Below, piece after piece: positions 6,216 through 15,277 of a DNA stretch of 21,741 nucleotides (its first letter is position 1; every line of letters starts with the position of its first letter). Source of the DNA: a bacterium. GTDB taxonomy: Bacteria; Verrucomicrobiota; Verrucomicrobiae; Limisphaerales; J093. Location of the stretch: NCBI GenBank assembly GCA_021839785.1, contig JAKCAB010000391.1:1-21741 (forward strand), in the 5' to 3' direction. A program made the position numbers and the translations under genes. The notes under the pieces are model-generated. The model was not told the DNA's origin. It worked only from the letters and a program-made list of their open reading frames with translations, and did not search any database.

Positions 6216-7400
6216 TTAAACGCGGAGTTCCCGTTTCACCGCCCCGAAAGCCTCAATGGCAAAAGCGAGTTCTGCCTGCGAATGCGCCGCGGAGATTTGG
6301 GTGCGGATGCGGGCCTTGCCTGGCGGCACCACCGGGTAACTGAAGCCGATGACATAGACGCCTTTGGCCAGCATCGCGTCCGCGAACCGCGTGGCCAAGG
6401 CGGCATCGCCCAGTATGACCGGGCAAATCGGATGGATGCCCGGCAGAATCGTGAAGCCGAGCTTCGCCAGACCTTCGCGGAAGTAGCGCGTGTTCGCCTC
6501 CAACTTGTCGCGCAAAGCGGTGGATTCGGTCAGCAGTTCCAGCACTTTCAAGGACGCGCCGGCGATGCTCGGGCAGAGCGTGTTCGAAAACAGGTACGGG
6601 CGCGAACGTTGGCGAAGCAGTTCGATGATCTCGCGCCGACCGCTGGTGTAGCCGCCGCTGGCGCCGCCGAGCGCCTTGCCGAGCGTGCCGGTAATGATGT
6701 CGATGCGGCCCATCACACCGCAATGCTCCGGCGTGCCGCGGCCGGTCCGGCCCATGAAGCCCACGGCGTGCGAGTCGTCCACCATCACGAGCGCGCTGTG
6801 CTTTTCCGCGAGGTCGCAGATAGCTGCCAGGTTCGCGACGTAGCCGTCCATCGAGAACACGCCATCGGTGGCGATCAATTTGAAACGCGCCGCGGTCGCC
6901 TCCTTGAGCTTCGCTTCCAGGTCAGCCATGTCGTTGTTGCGGTAACGGAGACGCTGGGCCTTGCAGAGCCGGATGCCGTCGATGATCGAGGCGTGATTCA
7001 ACTCGTCGCTGATGATCGCGTCCTCCGGGCCGAGCAGCGTCTCGAACAAGCCGCCGTTGGCGTCGAAGCAGGACGAGTAAAGGATCGTGTCCTCGGTGCC
7101 GAGAAACGCGGTGAGTTTGGCCTCGAGTTGCTTGTGAACGCCCTGGGTGCCGCAAATGAAGCGCACGCTGGCCAGGCCGTAGCCCCATTGGTCGATCGCC
7201 GCCTTCGCGGCGGCGGCGACGGCCGGATGCTGGGCCAAACCGAGATAATTGTTGGCGCACAAATTCAACACCGGCTGGCCGTCGGCCACGCGGATGGTGG
7301 TGCCTTGCGGTGTGACAATGACACGCTCGTGTTTGTAGGTGCCCGCCTGGCGGATGGCGGTGAGCTGCGACGTGATGTGCTCGCGGATGGCGGTGAACAT
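6216..7400 (-). CDS. kbl: Glycine C-acetyltransferase (2-amino-3-ketobutyrate CoA ligase)
   Basis: This PLP enzyme splits 2-amino-3-ketobutyrate with CoA into glycine and acetyl-CoA, the second step of threonine breakdown after Tdh. The 394-residue protein has the alpha-oxoamine synthase signature: [67 protein letters not shown] with D208 and H211, and [11 protein letters not shown] with the PLP lysine at K242. Length matches E. coli Kbl (398). In many bacteria kbl and tdh are adjacent. Here tdh is 7.9 kb away (15278-16303), same strand. The sigma-factor gene is divergent, so the 350-bp gap on that side should hold both promoters. Confidence 0.96.
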   Translation of the reverse strand: MFTAIREHITSQLTAIRQAGTYKHERVIVTPQGTTIRVADGQPVLNLCANNYLGLAQHPAVAAAAKAAIDQWGYGLASVRFICGTQGVHKQLEAKLTAFLGTEDTILYSSCFDANGGLFETLLGPEDAIISDELNHASIIDGIRLCKAQRLRYRNNDMADLEAKLKEATAARFKLIATDGVFSMDGYVANLAAICDLAEKHSALVMVDDSHAVGFMGRTGRGTPEHCGVMGRIDIITGTLGKALGGASGGYTSGRREIIELLRQRSRPYLFSNTLCPSIAGASLKVLELLTESTALRDKLEANTRYFREGLAKLGFTILPGIHPICPVILGDAALATRFADAMLAKGVYVIGFSYPVVPPGKARIRTQISAAHSQAELAFAIEAFGAVKRELRV

Positions 7401-7521
7401 AGTATGACCGGTGGGCCAAACATGGCAGACGGCCGGACCCGGCGAAAGTCTTTCCGCTGGACTGGACCGCGGCGGCCGTTGCCTGCTCGAAAGTCGAGAT
7501 CCGTCTGGTGCTCGCCGGAGC

Positions 7522-7653
7522 GAAAGCCAAAAACCGAAGGCCGAAGCCCAAAAAGTCCGAGCCGCCCGCGCTTGGGCCGCGTTCGCGTTTCCGATCGCCG
7601 GGACGCCACTCGCCCTGGGGTTTCGGGCTTCGGATTGCCGGTGGCTTTCGGAC
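7522..7653. repeat. Inverted pair of heptad-repeat arrays upstream of the sigma factor gene
   Basis: On plus, GAAAGCC (7522), AAAAACC (7529), GAAGGCC (7536) and GAAGCCC (7543) follow one another. The opposite orientation carries related units at 7618-7624 (GGGTTTC), 7625-7631 (GGGCTTC) and 7643-7649 (GGCTTTC). The two arms can pair across a GC-rich spacer. The units belong to the same family as the array at 4126-4160. The element fills most of the divergent gap between kbl and the sigma gene (7401-7750), where I see no coding sequence. Confidence 0.6.
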
Positions 7654-7750
7654 CCGGCCGGCGGAGTTCGGCACAGGTGTCGCCCGACTATTCCGCTTCC
7701 GTTCGGGCCGCTTTTCGGCTAAAAGACCGGTCATGGTCGAGGAAGGGCAA

Positions 7751-8485
7751 ATGCCGGGAGGCAAGGCGGCGCACGAATCCTGTTTCACCACTACGCATTG
7801 GAGTGTGGTGCTGGCGGCCGCGCGGCCCGACTCGCCCCAAGCCGCCAACGCGCTCGAAGCGCTTTGCCGCACTTATTGGTATCCCATCTACGCGTACCTT
7901 CGCCGGCGAGGCCATCCACCCGACGCGGCGGAGGATTTCACCCAGGAGTTTTTCGCGCGGCTCCTGGCCAAGGATTACTTGTCCGCCGTGCAACCGGAGC
8001 GCGGGAGATTTCGTTCGTTCTTGTTGGCTTCACTGCGCAACTTCCTGGTGGACCAGCATCGGCACGCGAGCGCGGCCAAACGTGCCGGGGGACGATTCGC
8101 GATTTCGCTGGAGCAAGCGCGGGCTGAAGCGCGCTTCCGGCTGGAACCTGCCCACGAGCTTACGCCCGAGAAGCTTTACGAACGCGAGTGGGCCCGGACG
8201 CTCCTGGAGCACGCCCGCTCCCGTCTCGGCGAGGAGTACTCCGCCGCGGGGAAGGCGAGTCTTTATCAGGCTCTCAAGGACTTTCCGCTGGCCGGCAAGA
8301 GCGAGCGCTCGTTTCAACAGGCCGCCGCGGAACTGGGGATGACCGTGCCCGCTCTGAAATCGGCCGTGCATCGGCTGCGCGCGCGGTACCGCGAACTGGT
8401 CCGCGAGGAAGTGGCCCACACGGTTGCCAATCCAGCCGAGTTGAACGAGGAAGCCCGGCATTTGATTGCCGTGCTTGGCGATTGA
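7751..8485 (+). CDS. ECF-type RNA polymerase sigma factor (kinase-associated group)
   Basis: A sigma-70 family factor of 244 residues. The N-terminal part FTTTHWSVVLAAARPDSPQA, then LEALCRTYWYPIYAYLRRRG, PDAAEDFTQEFFARLLAKDY and RFRSFLLASLRNFLVDQHR form region 2. After a linker, region 4 (about 170-225) contains FQQAAAELGMTVPALKSAVH followed by RLRARYRELVREEV as helix-turn-helix. This TTHWSVVL/DFTQEFF type is known from planctomycetes and verrucomicrobia, often beside Ser/Thr kinase genes, as here (kinase starts 85 nt downstream). I chose ATG 7751 because GAGGAAGGG (7739-7747) is a strong ribosome site before it; ATG 7733 is an in-frame alternative without one. No anti-sigma gene is visible, so activity may be set by the kinase. 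Confidence 0.9.
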   Translation: MPGGKAAHESCFTTTHWSVVLAAARPDSPQAANALEALCRTYWYPIYAYLRRRGHPPDAAEDFTQEFFARLLAKDYLSAVQPERGRFRSFLLASLRNFLVDQHRHASAAKRAGGRFAISLEQARAEARFRLEPAHELTPEKLYEREWARTLLEHARSRLGEEYSAAGKASLYQALKDFPLAGKSERSFQQAAAELGMTVPALKSAVHRLRARYRELVREEVAHTVANPAELNEEARHLIAVLGD

Positions 8486-8570
8486 TGTCCCTCGGCGCGG
8501 CCCGGCAGACGATGCCGGCATCGACGCTTTCGGTTTTGCGTATTTGTGAGTAGAGACATGTAGGAAAGCG

Positions 8571-11500
8571 ATGAGCGAGCGCCCGGGTGGCGAACGACCT
8601 ATGGAACCAAATCGAACTTGTTCTGAATGTGGTCAACGGCTGCCGGACGACGCTTCGGAGTTGCTTTGCCCAGTGTGCGCTTTGCGGGGCATTGCCGAGG
8701 AGCCGGTTGAGCCGAACCCCACGGCCGGCCACGAAACCGCCGCGCCGGTTCCCCTCACCGGCTCCTTCGGCGATTACGAACTGATCGAGGAAATCGCGCG
8801 GGGCGGCATGGGCGTGGTGTACAAGGCCCGGCAAAAAAGCCTCAGTCGCCTGGTCGCGCTGAAGATGGTGCTGGGCGGGCCGCTCGCTTCGGCTGCGACG
8901 CGGCAACGGTTCCTGGCCGAAGCCCGAGCGGCCGCCAACCTCCAGCATCCGAACATTATCGCCATCCATGAAGTCGGCGAACATGAGGGGCAGCCGTTCT
9001 TCTCGATGGACTACGTGGAAGGCCGGAGCCTGGCCGAACTTCTGCGCGGCGGTCCGCTTCCGCCCCGGCGAGCGGCCGCTTATGGGCAGACCATTGCCGA
9101 GGCGGTGCATTGCGCTCACCAGAGAGGCATTCTGCACCGGGACCTCAAACCGTCGAATGTGCTGATCGATCACTTTGACCAACCTCGGGTCACCGACTTC
9201 GGTTTGGCGAAGCGGTTGACGGGGGACTCCGACCTGACCGTGAGCGGGCAGGTGCTGGGTTCGCCCAATTTCATGTCGCCGGAACTGGTCCTGGGCCGAC
9301 ACCGGGAGGTGGGGCCGGCCAGTGACGTGTATTCGTTGGGCGCGTTGCTCTATCATTTGCTGACCGGCCGACCGCCATTCCAGGCCGCGACGCTGACCGA
9401 GGTGCTGCGGCAAGTGGCAACGACGGAGCCGGCACCGCCACGCCTGCTCAACGCGAGCATCCCGCGCGACCTGGAAACGATCTGCCTCAAGTGCCTGGAA
9501 AAGGACATCCCTCGCCGTTACCCGACTGCTCAAGCCCTGGCCGATGAGTTGGGCCGGTTTCTGCGCGGCGAACCGATCCTGGCCCGTCCGGTCGGACTGG
9601 CCGGGAAAGCGGTCAAATGGTGCCAGCGCAACCCGCTGCTCGCCGGCGCCGTCGGCCTGGCGGCAGTGAGTCTGTTGGCTGGTCTAGGCGGCGTGTCCTG
9701 GCAATGGCGCCGGGCTGAAGCGCACCGAGCCCACGCGGAGGCCGAGGCCTTGCTCGCCCGCCGCAACGCCTACGCGGCGGACATGAGGGAGGTCCAACGC
9801 GCGCTCGAGGAGGAGGATTTGGGCCGAGCCCGCGAACTGCTGGACCGGTATTGGCCCGCCGGAAACAAGGAAGTTGATCTGCGCAGTTGGGAATGGCGTT
9901 ATTTGTGGGCCCGCTGCCAGAGTGATGACAGCTTCACACTCTGCCGCTACACGAATGCGGTCACAGCCGTGGCCTTCTCCCCCGACGGGAAGTGGCTGGC
10001 CACGCGCCGGGAGGATGGGGCGGTTGCCCTTTGGGATGCGGCGGCCAGGCGACTGCAAACGGAACTGTCGGCGGTCGCTTTCGGCGGATGCGAGAAGGCC
10101 CTGGCCTTCTCGCCTCAGAAGAATCTGCTTGCCTGGACGAGTGAGGATGCAGCAAGCGACAAGTCTTTGGTTTGTTTGGGGAGTCCCGGCGCCAGGGATG
10201 TTCTTGTCTCGCTGAGCCAGCCGGAGGCGGTTCGGTCGATAGCATTCTCACGGGATTCGCCGACGCTGGCCACCATGGGTTACAGTGGAACGGTGCGGCT
10301 TTGGGACCTCGAGTCGCATCAGCTCGTTACCAGTCTGCCCAACTCAACCAACACCGACACCGCGAGCAGCAGCCCGTTGTGGTCCAAAAGTTATGGGCAG
10401 GTCCTGTTTTCGCCCGACAACTGCTGGCTGGCAATCGGGGAACTCGGCCGGCGCATTCGGCTCGTTGACTGGAAGACAGGAAAAGAACGGGAACCCATCG
10501 CGGTTCCAGCGCCTGCGGACGGCGTCGCCGCGCTCGCCTTTTCCCCGGACAGCCGACTTTTGGCGGCGGGTTGCGGAGGCGGGGACAACGACATTCACCT
10601 TTGGGACCTCACCACGGGTGCAACAGTGGCACGACTGGAGGGGCACAGCGGTTGGGTCGCGGCGCTGGCTTTCTCGCCGGACGGGCAAACGCTGGCCTCC
10701 GCCGGCGCCGATCAGACTCTTCGGCTTTGGGATGTCACCAGCCGGAAGGAGAAGCGCCGATTCCGGGGCCATACGGACGAGGTTTGGGCTGTCGCCTGGT
10801 CATCCGACGGCAAGAGCCTGGTGACCGGCGGCAAGGATGGGACGGTGCGTTTTTGGAATCCGGCAGACCAGGAGCCACCGGCGTCGGTACAAGTGCCAGG
10901 CGAGAACTTGTCTTGGGGTTTAGCCTTTCTACCCGATAGCAAGGGCCTTCTCGCGTTAACCCAGGCGGAGGGCGCCGTGGTGCAGTGGGACCTCAGCACC
11001 ATGCACGCCGGGCAGGGAATGTCGTTTCTGGGGACTAACCATACGGCCCTTGACCTTTCTCCAGACGGTCGTTGGCTGGCCCTTGGGGATGAGCGAGGGA
11101 ATATCTCCGTTTGGGATTTTACGGGCCGGCGGCTGGCGACGAACCTGGTCCTCCCTGGTTGCAGTATCTCCGTGCTGTTTTTCTCGCCTCGTGGAAGTCT
11201 GCTGACGGGCGCCAACACTGGCCCCGGCATTCCTCGCGGCAAGATTTGGTCGGTGCCGGGATGGCGGGAGGTCAGCGTGCAGGGAATAAAGCTCAAAGAC
11301 GGGCTGGACGCCGCGTTCTCGCCGGATGATCGGCTCTTCGTCGCGGGCTACACCGATGGCACGGCCGCCTGGTGGGATGTGGCCACCCGGGAGCGCCGCG
11401 CCTTCTTTCCCTGTCATTACGCTGGCGGCGTCTGGGTCGCCTGTTCGCCCGACGGGCGGCTTTTCGCCACCGGAGGCATGGTGGACGGGCTGTTGACAAC

Positions 11501-11885
11501 GTGGGATACCGCAACGCTGACTCCTCAGCCGTTTGGCCGCGCTTCCCGAAATGGCCTGCAGCACCTCATCTTTTCTCGGGACAGTCAACGACTCGTCGCC
11601 AGCGGAATGAGTCCTCGAGGCGTGGTGAAGCTATGGGATGCGGTGATCGGCCGCGATGTGGCGACGCTGCCGGGGCGCTTCGGGTTCATTAACCACATTC
11701 TGTTTTCCCCGGATGGCAACACTCTCCTGGCCGCCAGCAGCCAGGGCACCATCGAGCTCTGGCGCGCGCCGTCCTTTGCGGAAATCGCGCGGATCGAGAA
11801 CCAGCGCGCGGGGCTGAAGCCGGCCGAGAGCCCTGGAGAACGCCGCGCCAACGATGTGCCGGCGCCGGCGGAAACAACGCGTTAG
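8571..11885 (+). CDS. Membrane Ser/Thr protein kinase with zinc ribbon and about 14 WD40 repeats
   Basis: 1104 residues; ribosome site AGGAAAG precedes ATG 8571 (8601 is an alternative). A zinc ribbon, C17-x2-C20...C33-x2-C36, opens the protein. The kinase domain (about 69-330) has the glycine loop IARGGMGVVYKA, Lys98 in VALKMV, HRDLKPSN with Asp191, DFGLAK with Asp209, GSPNFMSPE and DVYSLG; all catalytic residues are present. A membrane helix (about 355-376, PLLAGAVGLAAVSLLAGLGG) follows, then a charged region and roughly 14 WD40 units (AFSPDGKWLAT...WD), enough for two seven-bladed propellers, at about 460-1080. The kinase would face the cytoplasm and the propellers the periplasm. Several units lack the terminal WD. 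With the adjacent sigma factor it likely makes a signal-to-transcription unit. Confidence 0.95.
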   Translation: MSERPGGERPMEPNRTCSECGQRLPDDASELLCPVCALRGIAEEPVEPNPTAGHETAAPVPLTGSFGDYELIEEIARGGMGVVYKARQKSLSRLVALKMVLGGPLASAATRQRFLAEARAAANLQHPNIIAIHEVGEHEGQPFFSMDYVEGRSLAELLRGGPLPPRRAAAYGQTIAEAVHCAHQRGILHRDLKPSNVLIDHFDQPRVTDFGLAKRLTGDSDLTVSGQVLGSPNFMSPELVLGRHREVGPASDVYSLGALLYHLLTGRPPFQAATLTEVLRQVATTEPAPPRLLNASIPRDLETICLKCLEKDIPRRYPTAQALADELGRFLRGEPILARPVGLAGKAVKWCQRNPLLAGAVGLAAVSLLAGLGGVSWQWRRAEAHRAHAEAEALLARRNAYAADMREVQRALEEEDLGRARELLDRYWPAGNKEVDLRSWEWRYLWARCQSDDSFTLCRYTNAVTAVAFSPDGKWLATRREDGAVALWDAAARRLQTELSAVAFGGCEKALAFSPQKNLLAWTSEDAASDKSLVCLGSPGARDVLVSLSQPEAVRSIAFSRDSPTLATMGYSGTVRLWDLESHQLVTSLPNSTNTDTASSSPLWSKSYGQVLFSPDNCWLAIGELGRRIRLVDWKTGKEREPIAVPAPADGVAALAFSPDSRLLAAGCGGGDNDIHLWDLTTGATVARLEGHSGWVAALAFSPDGQTLASAGADQTLRLWDVTSRKEKRRFRGHTDEVWAVAWSSDGKSLVTGGKDGTVRFWNPADQEPPASVQVPGENLSWGLAFLPDSKGLLALTQAEGAVVQWDLSTMHAGQGMSFLGTNHTALDLSPDGRWLALGDERGNISVWDFTGRRLATNLVLPGCSISVLFFSPRGSLLTGANTGPGIPRGKIWSVPGWREVSVQGIKLKDGLDAAFSPDDRLFVAGYTDGTAAWWDVATRERRAFFPCHYAGGVWVACSPDGRLFATGGMVDGLLTTWDTATLTPQPFGRASRNGLQHLIFSRDSQRLVASGMSPRGVVKLWDAVIGRDVATLPGRFGFINHILFSPDGNTLLAASSQGTIELWRAPSFAEIARIENQRAGLKPAESPGERRANDVPAPAETTR

Positions 11886-12083
11886 GCCTTGTTGTTCTGC
11901 TTTGCACCTTTTTTCTCCGGTTTGCGTAGTAACCAGTGTGAAGACACCTGTCCAGCCCAGTTCCCACACAAAGCAGCGCGTGGCCTGCTCGCCGCCGACG
12001 AGAGCCGCTGGACCTCTCGCCGATCATCCGGCGGGTACGGCACCTCCGCTCTCAAATCGACCAACAAAGAAAGGAAATGGAAT

Positions 12084-13502
12084 ATGATCAGGAAACAACA
12101 CTTTGCCATGCTCGCCCTGTCTGTTGCGGCTTGTGCCCTCAGCCTGCCGCCGCGAGCCAGCGCACAAACGACCTCTTTCACCGCCACCGGCTGGGTCAAT
12201 GCGGTGCTCGCGCCGGGCATCGCAGCCTCCGACGCCCTTGGCCAGACGTCCATTCGCGGCGCCGTCCACACGATGCGGATGCAAGGCTCGGACCCGCGAA
12301 TCACGGGCCAACTGCTCATGATGAGCGAGGGCGGCTACCTTGCCGACGGCACTGCCAACGTCCAAGGCCCAGCCTACCTGCAAGTCGGAACCTGGGACCC
12401 GGCGGGCGCCACCTTCACACCCGACGCCGGGGTTTGGACGCTGAACTGGCGCGGCGTCTTGCAAACCAACTCTAGCCTGCAACTGAATCTCGCTGGCTAT
12501 GGCATCGGCGGAACTATCGACGGCCAGCGCGTCCAGGCGACGCTGACGCGCGGACCCGCCTCGGGCCCGATTGACGAAACGGTTTCCTATACCTGCTCTG
12601 GAACGATCAAAGCCGCGCCGGTCACGACCACCGTAGCGCTGAACAATTGGCTGCCTCCCGCAGCCAGCGATGGCACAGTGACCACGAGTTTGGTCGATGG
12701 AGAACTGACCATCAGTGGCACTTTTCCTGTCCCCACCACCAATTCCACCGATTCTTGCGCCTTTGACGGCGTCCCTTATTCCTGGGTCGCGCAGCCCGGC
12801 CAGACGCTGGAGGCGCGCGTGGACCTCGTGAGTATGAACTCCGCCGCCAGCGGGGTCCTCTTGTCGCTCTTTCGCAGTGGTGCCCAAGGCTACGCCGTGT
12901 CGAAATCGAGCGATTGGGTGGGGTTCTGGAAACAGAAATCCCCGGGAGACACCTGCCTCTGGGCGGAAAAAGTGACCACGAAGAACCAAAACGTGGTTTT
13001 GGTCTTGGCGCTGACTCCGGCCGGCCAGAACCTCCTGCTCACCGGCAAGGTGTTGGACAAGAATAGCGGAGCGGCGCTTTACCAAAAGACGATCGTGGAC
13101 ACGCCGGCGTCCGATCCCAGCATGAGCCCGGTTCCGCTCGCCCAGGTCACCGGGTGCAGGGTCTGGCCGGACATCGTAGCCGACCCGGCTGGCGCGCCCT
13201 GGCTCAACGGCGTAGCGCCGTATGTGATGGTTTTCCAGGACACGGACGGCACTAAACCACCCGCCGAGGCCACTTTTGCCAACTTCCAACTGCGCACCTA
13301 CGAGGTGCCGCAGGTTAGCATTGACAGAGCCGTACAACTCTCGTGGCCCGCTCTTGCCGGCGTGAATTACCTCGTCGAAGGCGCACCGACTGTTCAAGGC
13401 CCGTGGCTGCCGGTCCAGGACTTGGCAATGCCTGGCCTCAATCGGATGACCGTGCCCGCGAGCGGGCCGGTCCAGTTCTTCCGTTTGGTGGAAACGCCGT
13501 GA
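12084..13502 (+). CDS. Secreted protein of unknown function
   Basis: 472 residues from ATG 12084, preceded by a purine-rich site (AAGGAAATGG). A signal peptide is clear: MIRKQHFAMLALSVAACALS then LPPRASA, with cleavage probable after ASA (residue 27). The mature part is rich in beta-strand patterns with Thr/Gly/Trp repeats. A repeated element about WTLNWRGVLQTNSSLQLNLA and later WVAQPGQTLEARVDLVSM suggests one or two beta-sandwich domains. The last 65 residues (VQLSWPALAGVNYLVEGAPT, then GPVQFFRLVETP) are of a type frequent at the C-terminus of verrucomicrobial exported proteins. No enzyme motif was found. It follows the kinase gene after 198 bp and may have its own promoter. Confidence 0.8.
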   Translation: MIRKQHFAMLALSVAACALSLPPRASAQTTSFTATGWVNAVLAPGIAASDALGQTSIRGAVHTMRMQGSDPRITGQLLMMSEGGYLADGTANVQGPAYLQVGTWDPAGATFTPDAGVWTLNWRGVLQTNSSLQLNLAGYGIGGTIDGQRVQATLTRGPASGPIDETVSYTCSGTIKAAPVTTTVALNNWLPPAASDGTVTTSLVDGELTISGTFPVPTTNSTDSCAFDGVPYSWVAQPGQTLEARVDLVSMNSAASGVLLSLFRSGAQGYAVSKSSDWVGFWKQKSPGDTCLWAEKVTTKNQNVVLVLALTPAGQNLLLTGKVLDKNSGAALYQKTIVDTPASDPSMSPVPLAQVTGCRVWPDIVADPAGAPWLNGVAPYVMVFQDTDGTKPPAEATFANFQLRTYEVPQVSIDRAVQLSWPALAGVNYLVEGAPTVQGPWLPVQDLAMPGLNRMTVPASGPVQFFRLVETP

Positions 13503-13781
13503 GGTGTTGGCGTTCGTAGCCCGCGGACGGGGCCGGGCAGCTCGGGTGCCAACGCGTGGCTCCGGCTTTCACCCCGCGGCGGTGCCTCCCAGCTTGCTGC
13601 AAAGGCGCAGAGGAACTGGGCGGCTAATCACGATGCCCTCTCCAGACACGCGCCCGTCGCGGAGGCCGCCACGCCCGCCGACTGCCACTTGACAGGCCGG
13701 GGAGGCGGGTCGAATTTCCCGGCGTTATCCCGATCAGGAATTAGCAATCCTAGACGCGATGATTGGCAAAACTGGTTGTTA
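13503..13781. other. Gap before the DUF1326 gene, no gene seen
   Basis: This 279-bp gap has no credible gene. A stretch at about 13585-13625 (CCCAGCTTGCTGCAAAGG and following, ending ACTGGG) can fold weakly and may be a degraded dispersed repeat, but this is a guess. TTGACA at 13689-13694 has no matching -10 box at normal spacing. Confidence 0.3.
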
Positions 13782-14429
13782 ATGGAACCCATGAACACCT
13801 ACATCGAGTGGGAACTGGAAGGCACCGAATTCGTCAACTGCAATTGCGATTGGGGCTGCCCCTGCCAGTTCAACGCCCCGCCCACGCACGGCCATTGTCG
13901 CGCGCTCGGCCTGGTGCAGATTGACCGGGGCCATTTCGGCGACGTGCCGCTGGACGGCCTGCGTTGGGGGATTCTCGCCGCCTGGCCGAAGGCGATCCAT
14001 CTGGGCAACGGCACGCTGCAAGCGATCGTGGACGAGCGCGCAAACGGCCCGCAGCGTGAAGCCCTGGAAGCCATTTCGCATGGACGCGAAACCGAGCCGG
14101 GCACGCTCATCTGGCAGGTGTTCGCGACCACGATCACCCAGTTCCTGCCGACGCTTTTCAAGCCGATCGAACTGGCCATCGACTTCGACGCGCGCAGGGC
14201 GCAGGTGAAGGTGCCCGGTCTCGCGGAAGGGCACGCCGAGTCGATCCGAAATCCCGTCACGGGCGCGCCCCACCAGGTCCGGGTCACGATGCCCACCGGC
14301 TTCGAGTTCACGGACAGCGAAGTGCTGGCCGGCAAGTCCAAAGCCAACGGCGCCATCGAACTGGCCTTGGACGGCTCGCACGCGCACATCGCCCGCGTCC
14401 ACTGGAGCACGCAGGGCGTGGTGCGCTGA
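13782..14429 (+). CDS. DUF1326 family protein
   Basis: A 215-residue protein of the DUF1326 family. It starts MEPMNTYIEWELEGTEFVNC and carries the family's cysteine cluster CNCDWGCPCQF, four Cys in C-x-C-x3-C-x-C spacing (residues 20, 22, 26 and 28), a plausible metal site. Further family features are GHCRALGLVQIDRGHFGDVP, LDGLRWGILAAWPKAIHLG and a second half ending IARVHWSTQGVVR. No signal peptide is visible. Function is unknown. The gene ends 14 nt before the DUF2182 membrane protein, with which it is commonly paired, so both should be one operon. ATG 13791 is an equally possible start. Frame extension to 13689 is unlike the family. Confidence 0.88.
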   Translation: MEPMNTYIEWELEGTEFVNCNCDWGCPCQFNAPPTHGHCRALGLVQIDRGHFGDVPLDGLRWGILAAWPKAIHLGNGTLQAIVDERANGPQREALEAISHGRETEPGTLIWQVFATTITQFLPTLFKPIELAIDFDARRAQVKVPGLAEGHAESIRNPVTGAPHQVRVTMPTGFEFTDSEVLAGKSKANGAIELALDGSHAHIARVHWSTQGVVR

Positions 14430-14443
14430 CGCCATCCGCGCCG

Positions 14444-15241
14444 ATGCGCGTCCACACCTCGATCGAGTCTTTGTTGCTGCGCGACCGCTGGCTGGTCGGC
14501 GCGGCCCTGGTCGTGGCGGTGGGACTTTGCTGGGCCTGGATCGTTCCGATGGCCCTCGACATGTATGGCAGCATGACGGGGCCGTCCGCCTGGATGATGA
14601 CGGACACCTGGGACCTGGTTCATTGGGGTCTGCTCCTGGCCATGTGGGTGGTGATGATGGCCGGCATGATGCTGCCGTCCGCCGCGCCGACGCTCTTGTT
14701 GTACGCGGGCGTCATTCGCAAAAGCCCGGAGAGTCAGCGCGCATCGGCGCACGTCTATGCCTTTGCCGGCGGTTATCTGCTGGTTTGGACAGCCTTCAGT
14801 GTGATCGCCACGGCGCTGCAAAGGTTGCTCGCGCATCTGCTGCTCCTCACGCCGATGATGGAATCCGGAAACCGCCTGTTCGGCGGCGCGCTGCTGATCG
14901 TGGCCGGGAGCTACCAATTGACGCCGTTCAAACGCACCTGCCTCGAATCCTGCCGGTCGCCCGCCGCCTTCCTCGCCAGTCACTGGCAACGCGGTGTCGC
15001 CGGCGGTTTCCGGCTGGGTGTGGCCCACGGCCTCTTCTGCCTCGGGTGTTGCTGGGCGTTGATGCTCCTGCTTTTCGTCGGCGGCGTGATGAATCTCTGG
15101 TGGATCGCCGCGCTCACGGTTTTCGTTTTGCTCGAGAAGGTCGCGCCGCTTGGGGCGCAGGGCGGGCGCCTGTCCGGCCTGCTGCTCCTGGCGTTGGGCT
15201 TGGCCAGCGTCGCGCGTGAGTTCCTGCCCTCGGCGCCGTGA
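14444..15241 (+). CDS. DUF2182 family integral membrane protein (predicted metal-binding)
   Basis: 265 residues with about six hydrophobic segments. Family signatures: HWGLLLAMWVVMMAGMMLPS, HVYAFAGGYLLVWTAFSV, LTPFKRTCLESCRSP (Cys166, Cys170), GVAHGLFCLGCCWALMLLLF (His195, Cys199, Cys202, Cys203) and GGVMNLWWIAALTVFVLLEK. The many Met, Cys and His residues inside or next to membrane segments led others to call the family metal-binding. No transport or enzyme role is established. It lies 14 nt after DUF1326, same strand, and converges with tdh, 36 nt away. The Met-rich MMAGMM and CxGCC motifs suggest a soft metal such as copper, as inference only. Confidence 0.9.
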   Translation: MRVHTSIESLLLRDRWLVGAALVVAVGLCWAWIVPMALDMYGSMTGPSAWMMTDTWDLVHWGLLLAMWVVMMAGMMLPSAAPTLLLYAGVIRKSPESQRASAHVYAFAGGYLLVWTAFSVIATALQRLLAHLLLLTPMMESGNRLFGGALLIVAGSYQLTPFKRTCLESCRSPAAFLASHWQRGVAGGFRLGVAHGLFCLGCCWALMLLLFVGGVMNLWWIAALTVFVLLEKVAPLGAQGGRLSGLLLLALGLASVAREFLPSAP

Positions 15242-15277
15242 CACGCCCAACAGCCGCTTCACCCGGAGTTTGGCCAG

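Noticed and set aside
7401..7735. GACCGGT motifs near kbl and sigma gene starts as shared operators
   Set aside because: The short match occurs only twice with differing flanks and is common in GC-rich DNA; it does not match the tdh TTCCGG repeats.
5775..8342. Long plus-strand open frame over vapB, kbl and the sigma factor start
   Set aside because: It lies opposite or across three clearly recognised genes and has a low-complexity Arg/Ala/Gly-rich translation typical of GC-rich shadow frames.
13689..13717. TTGACA as -35 box for the DUF1326 gene
   Set aside because: At 17-bp spacing the hexamer is GAATTT, a poor -10 match, and this organism's promoter consensus is unknown.
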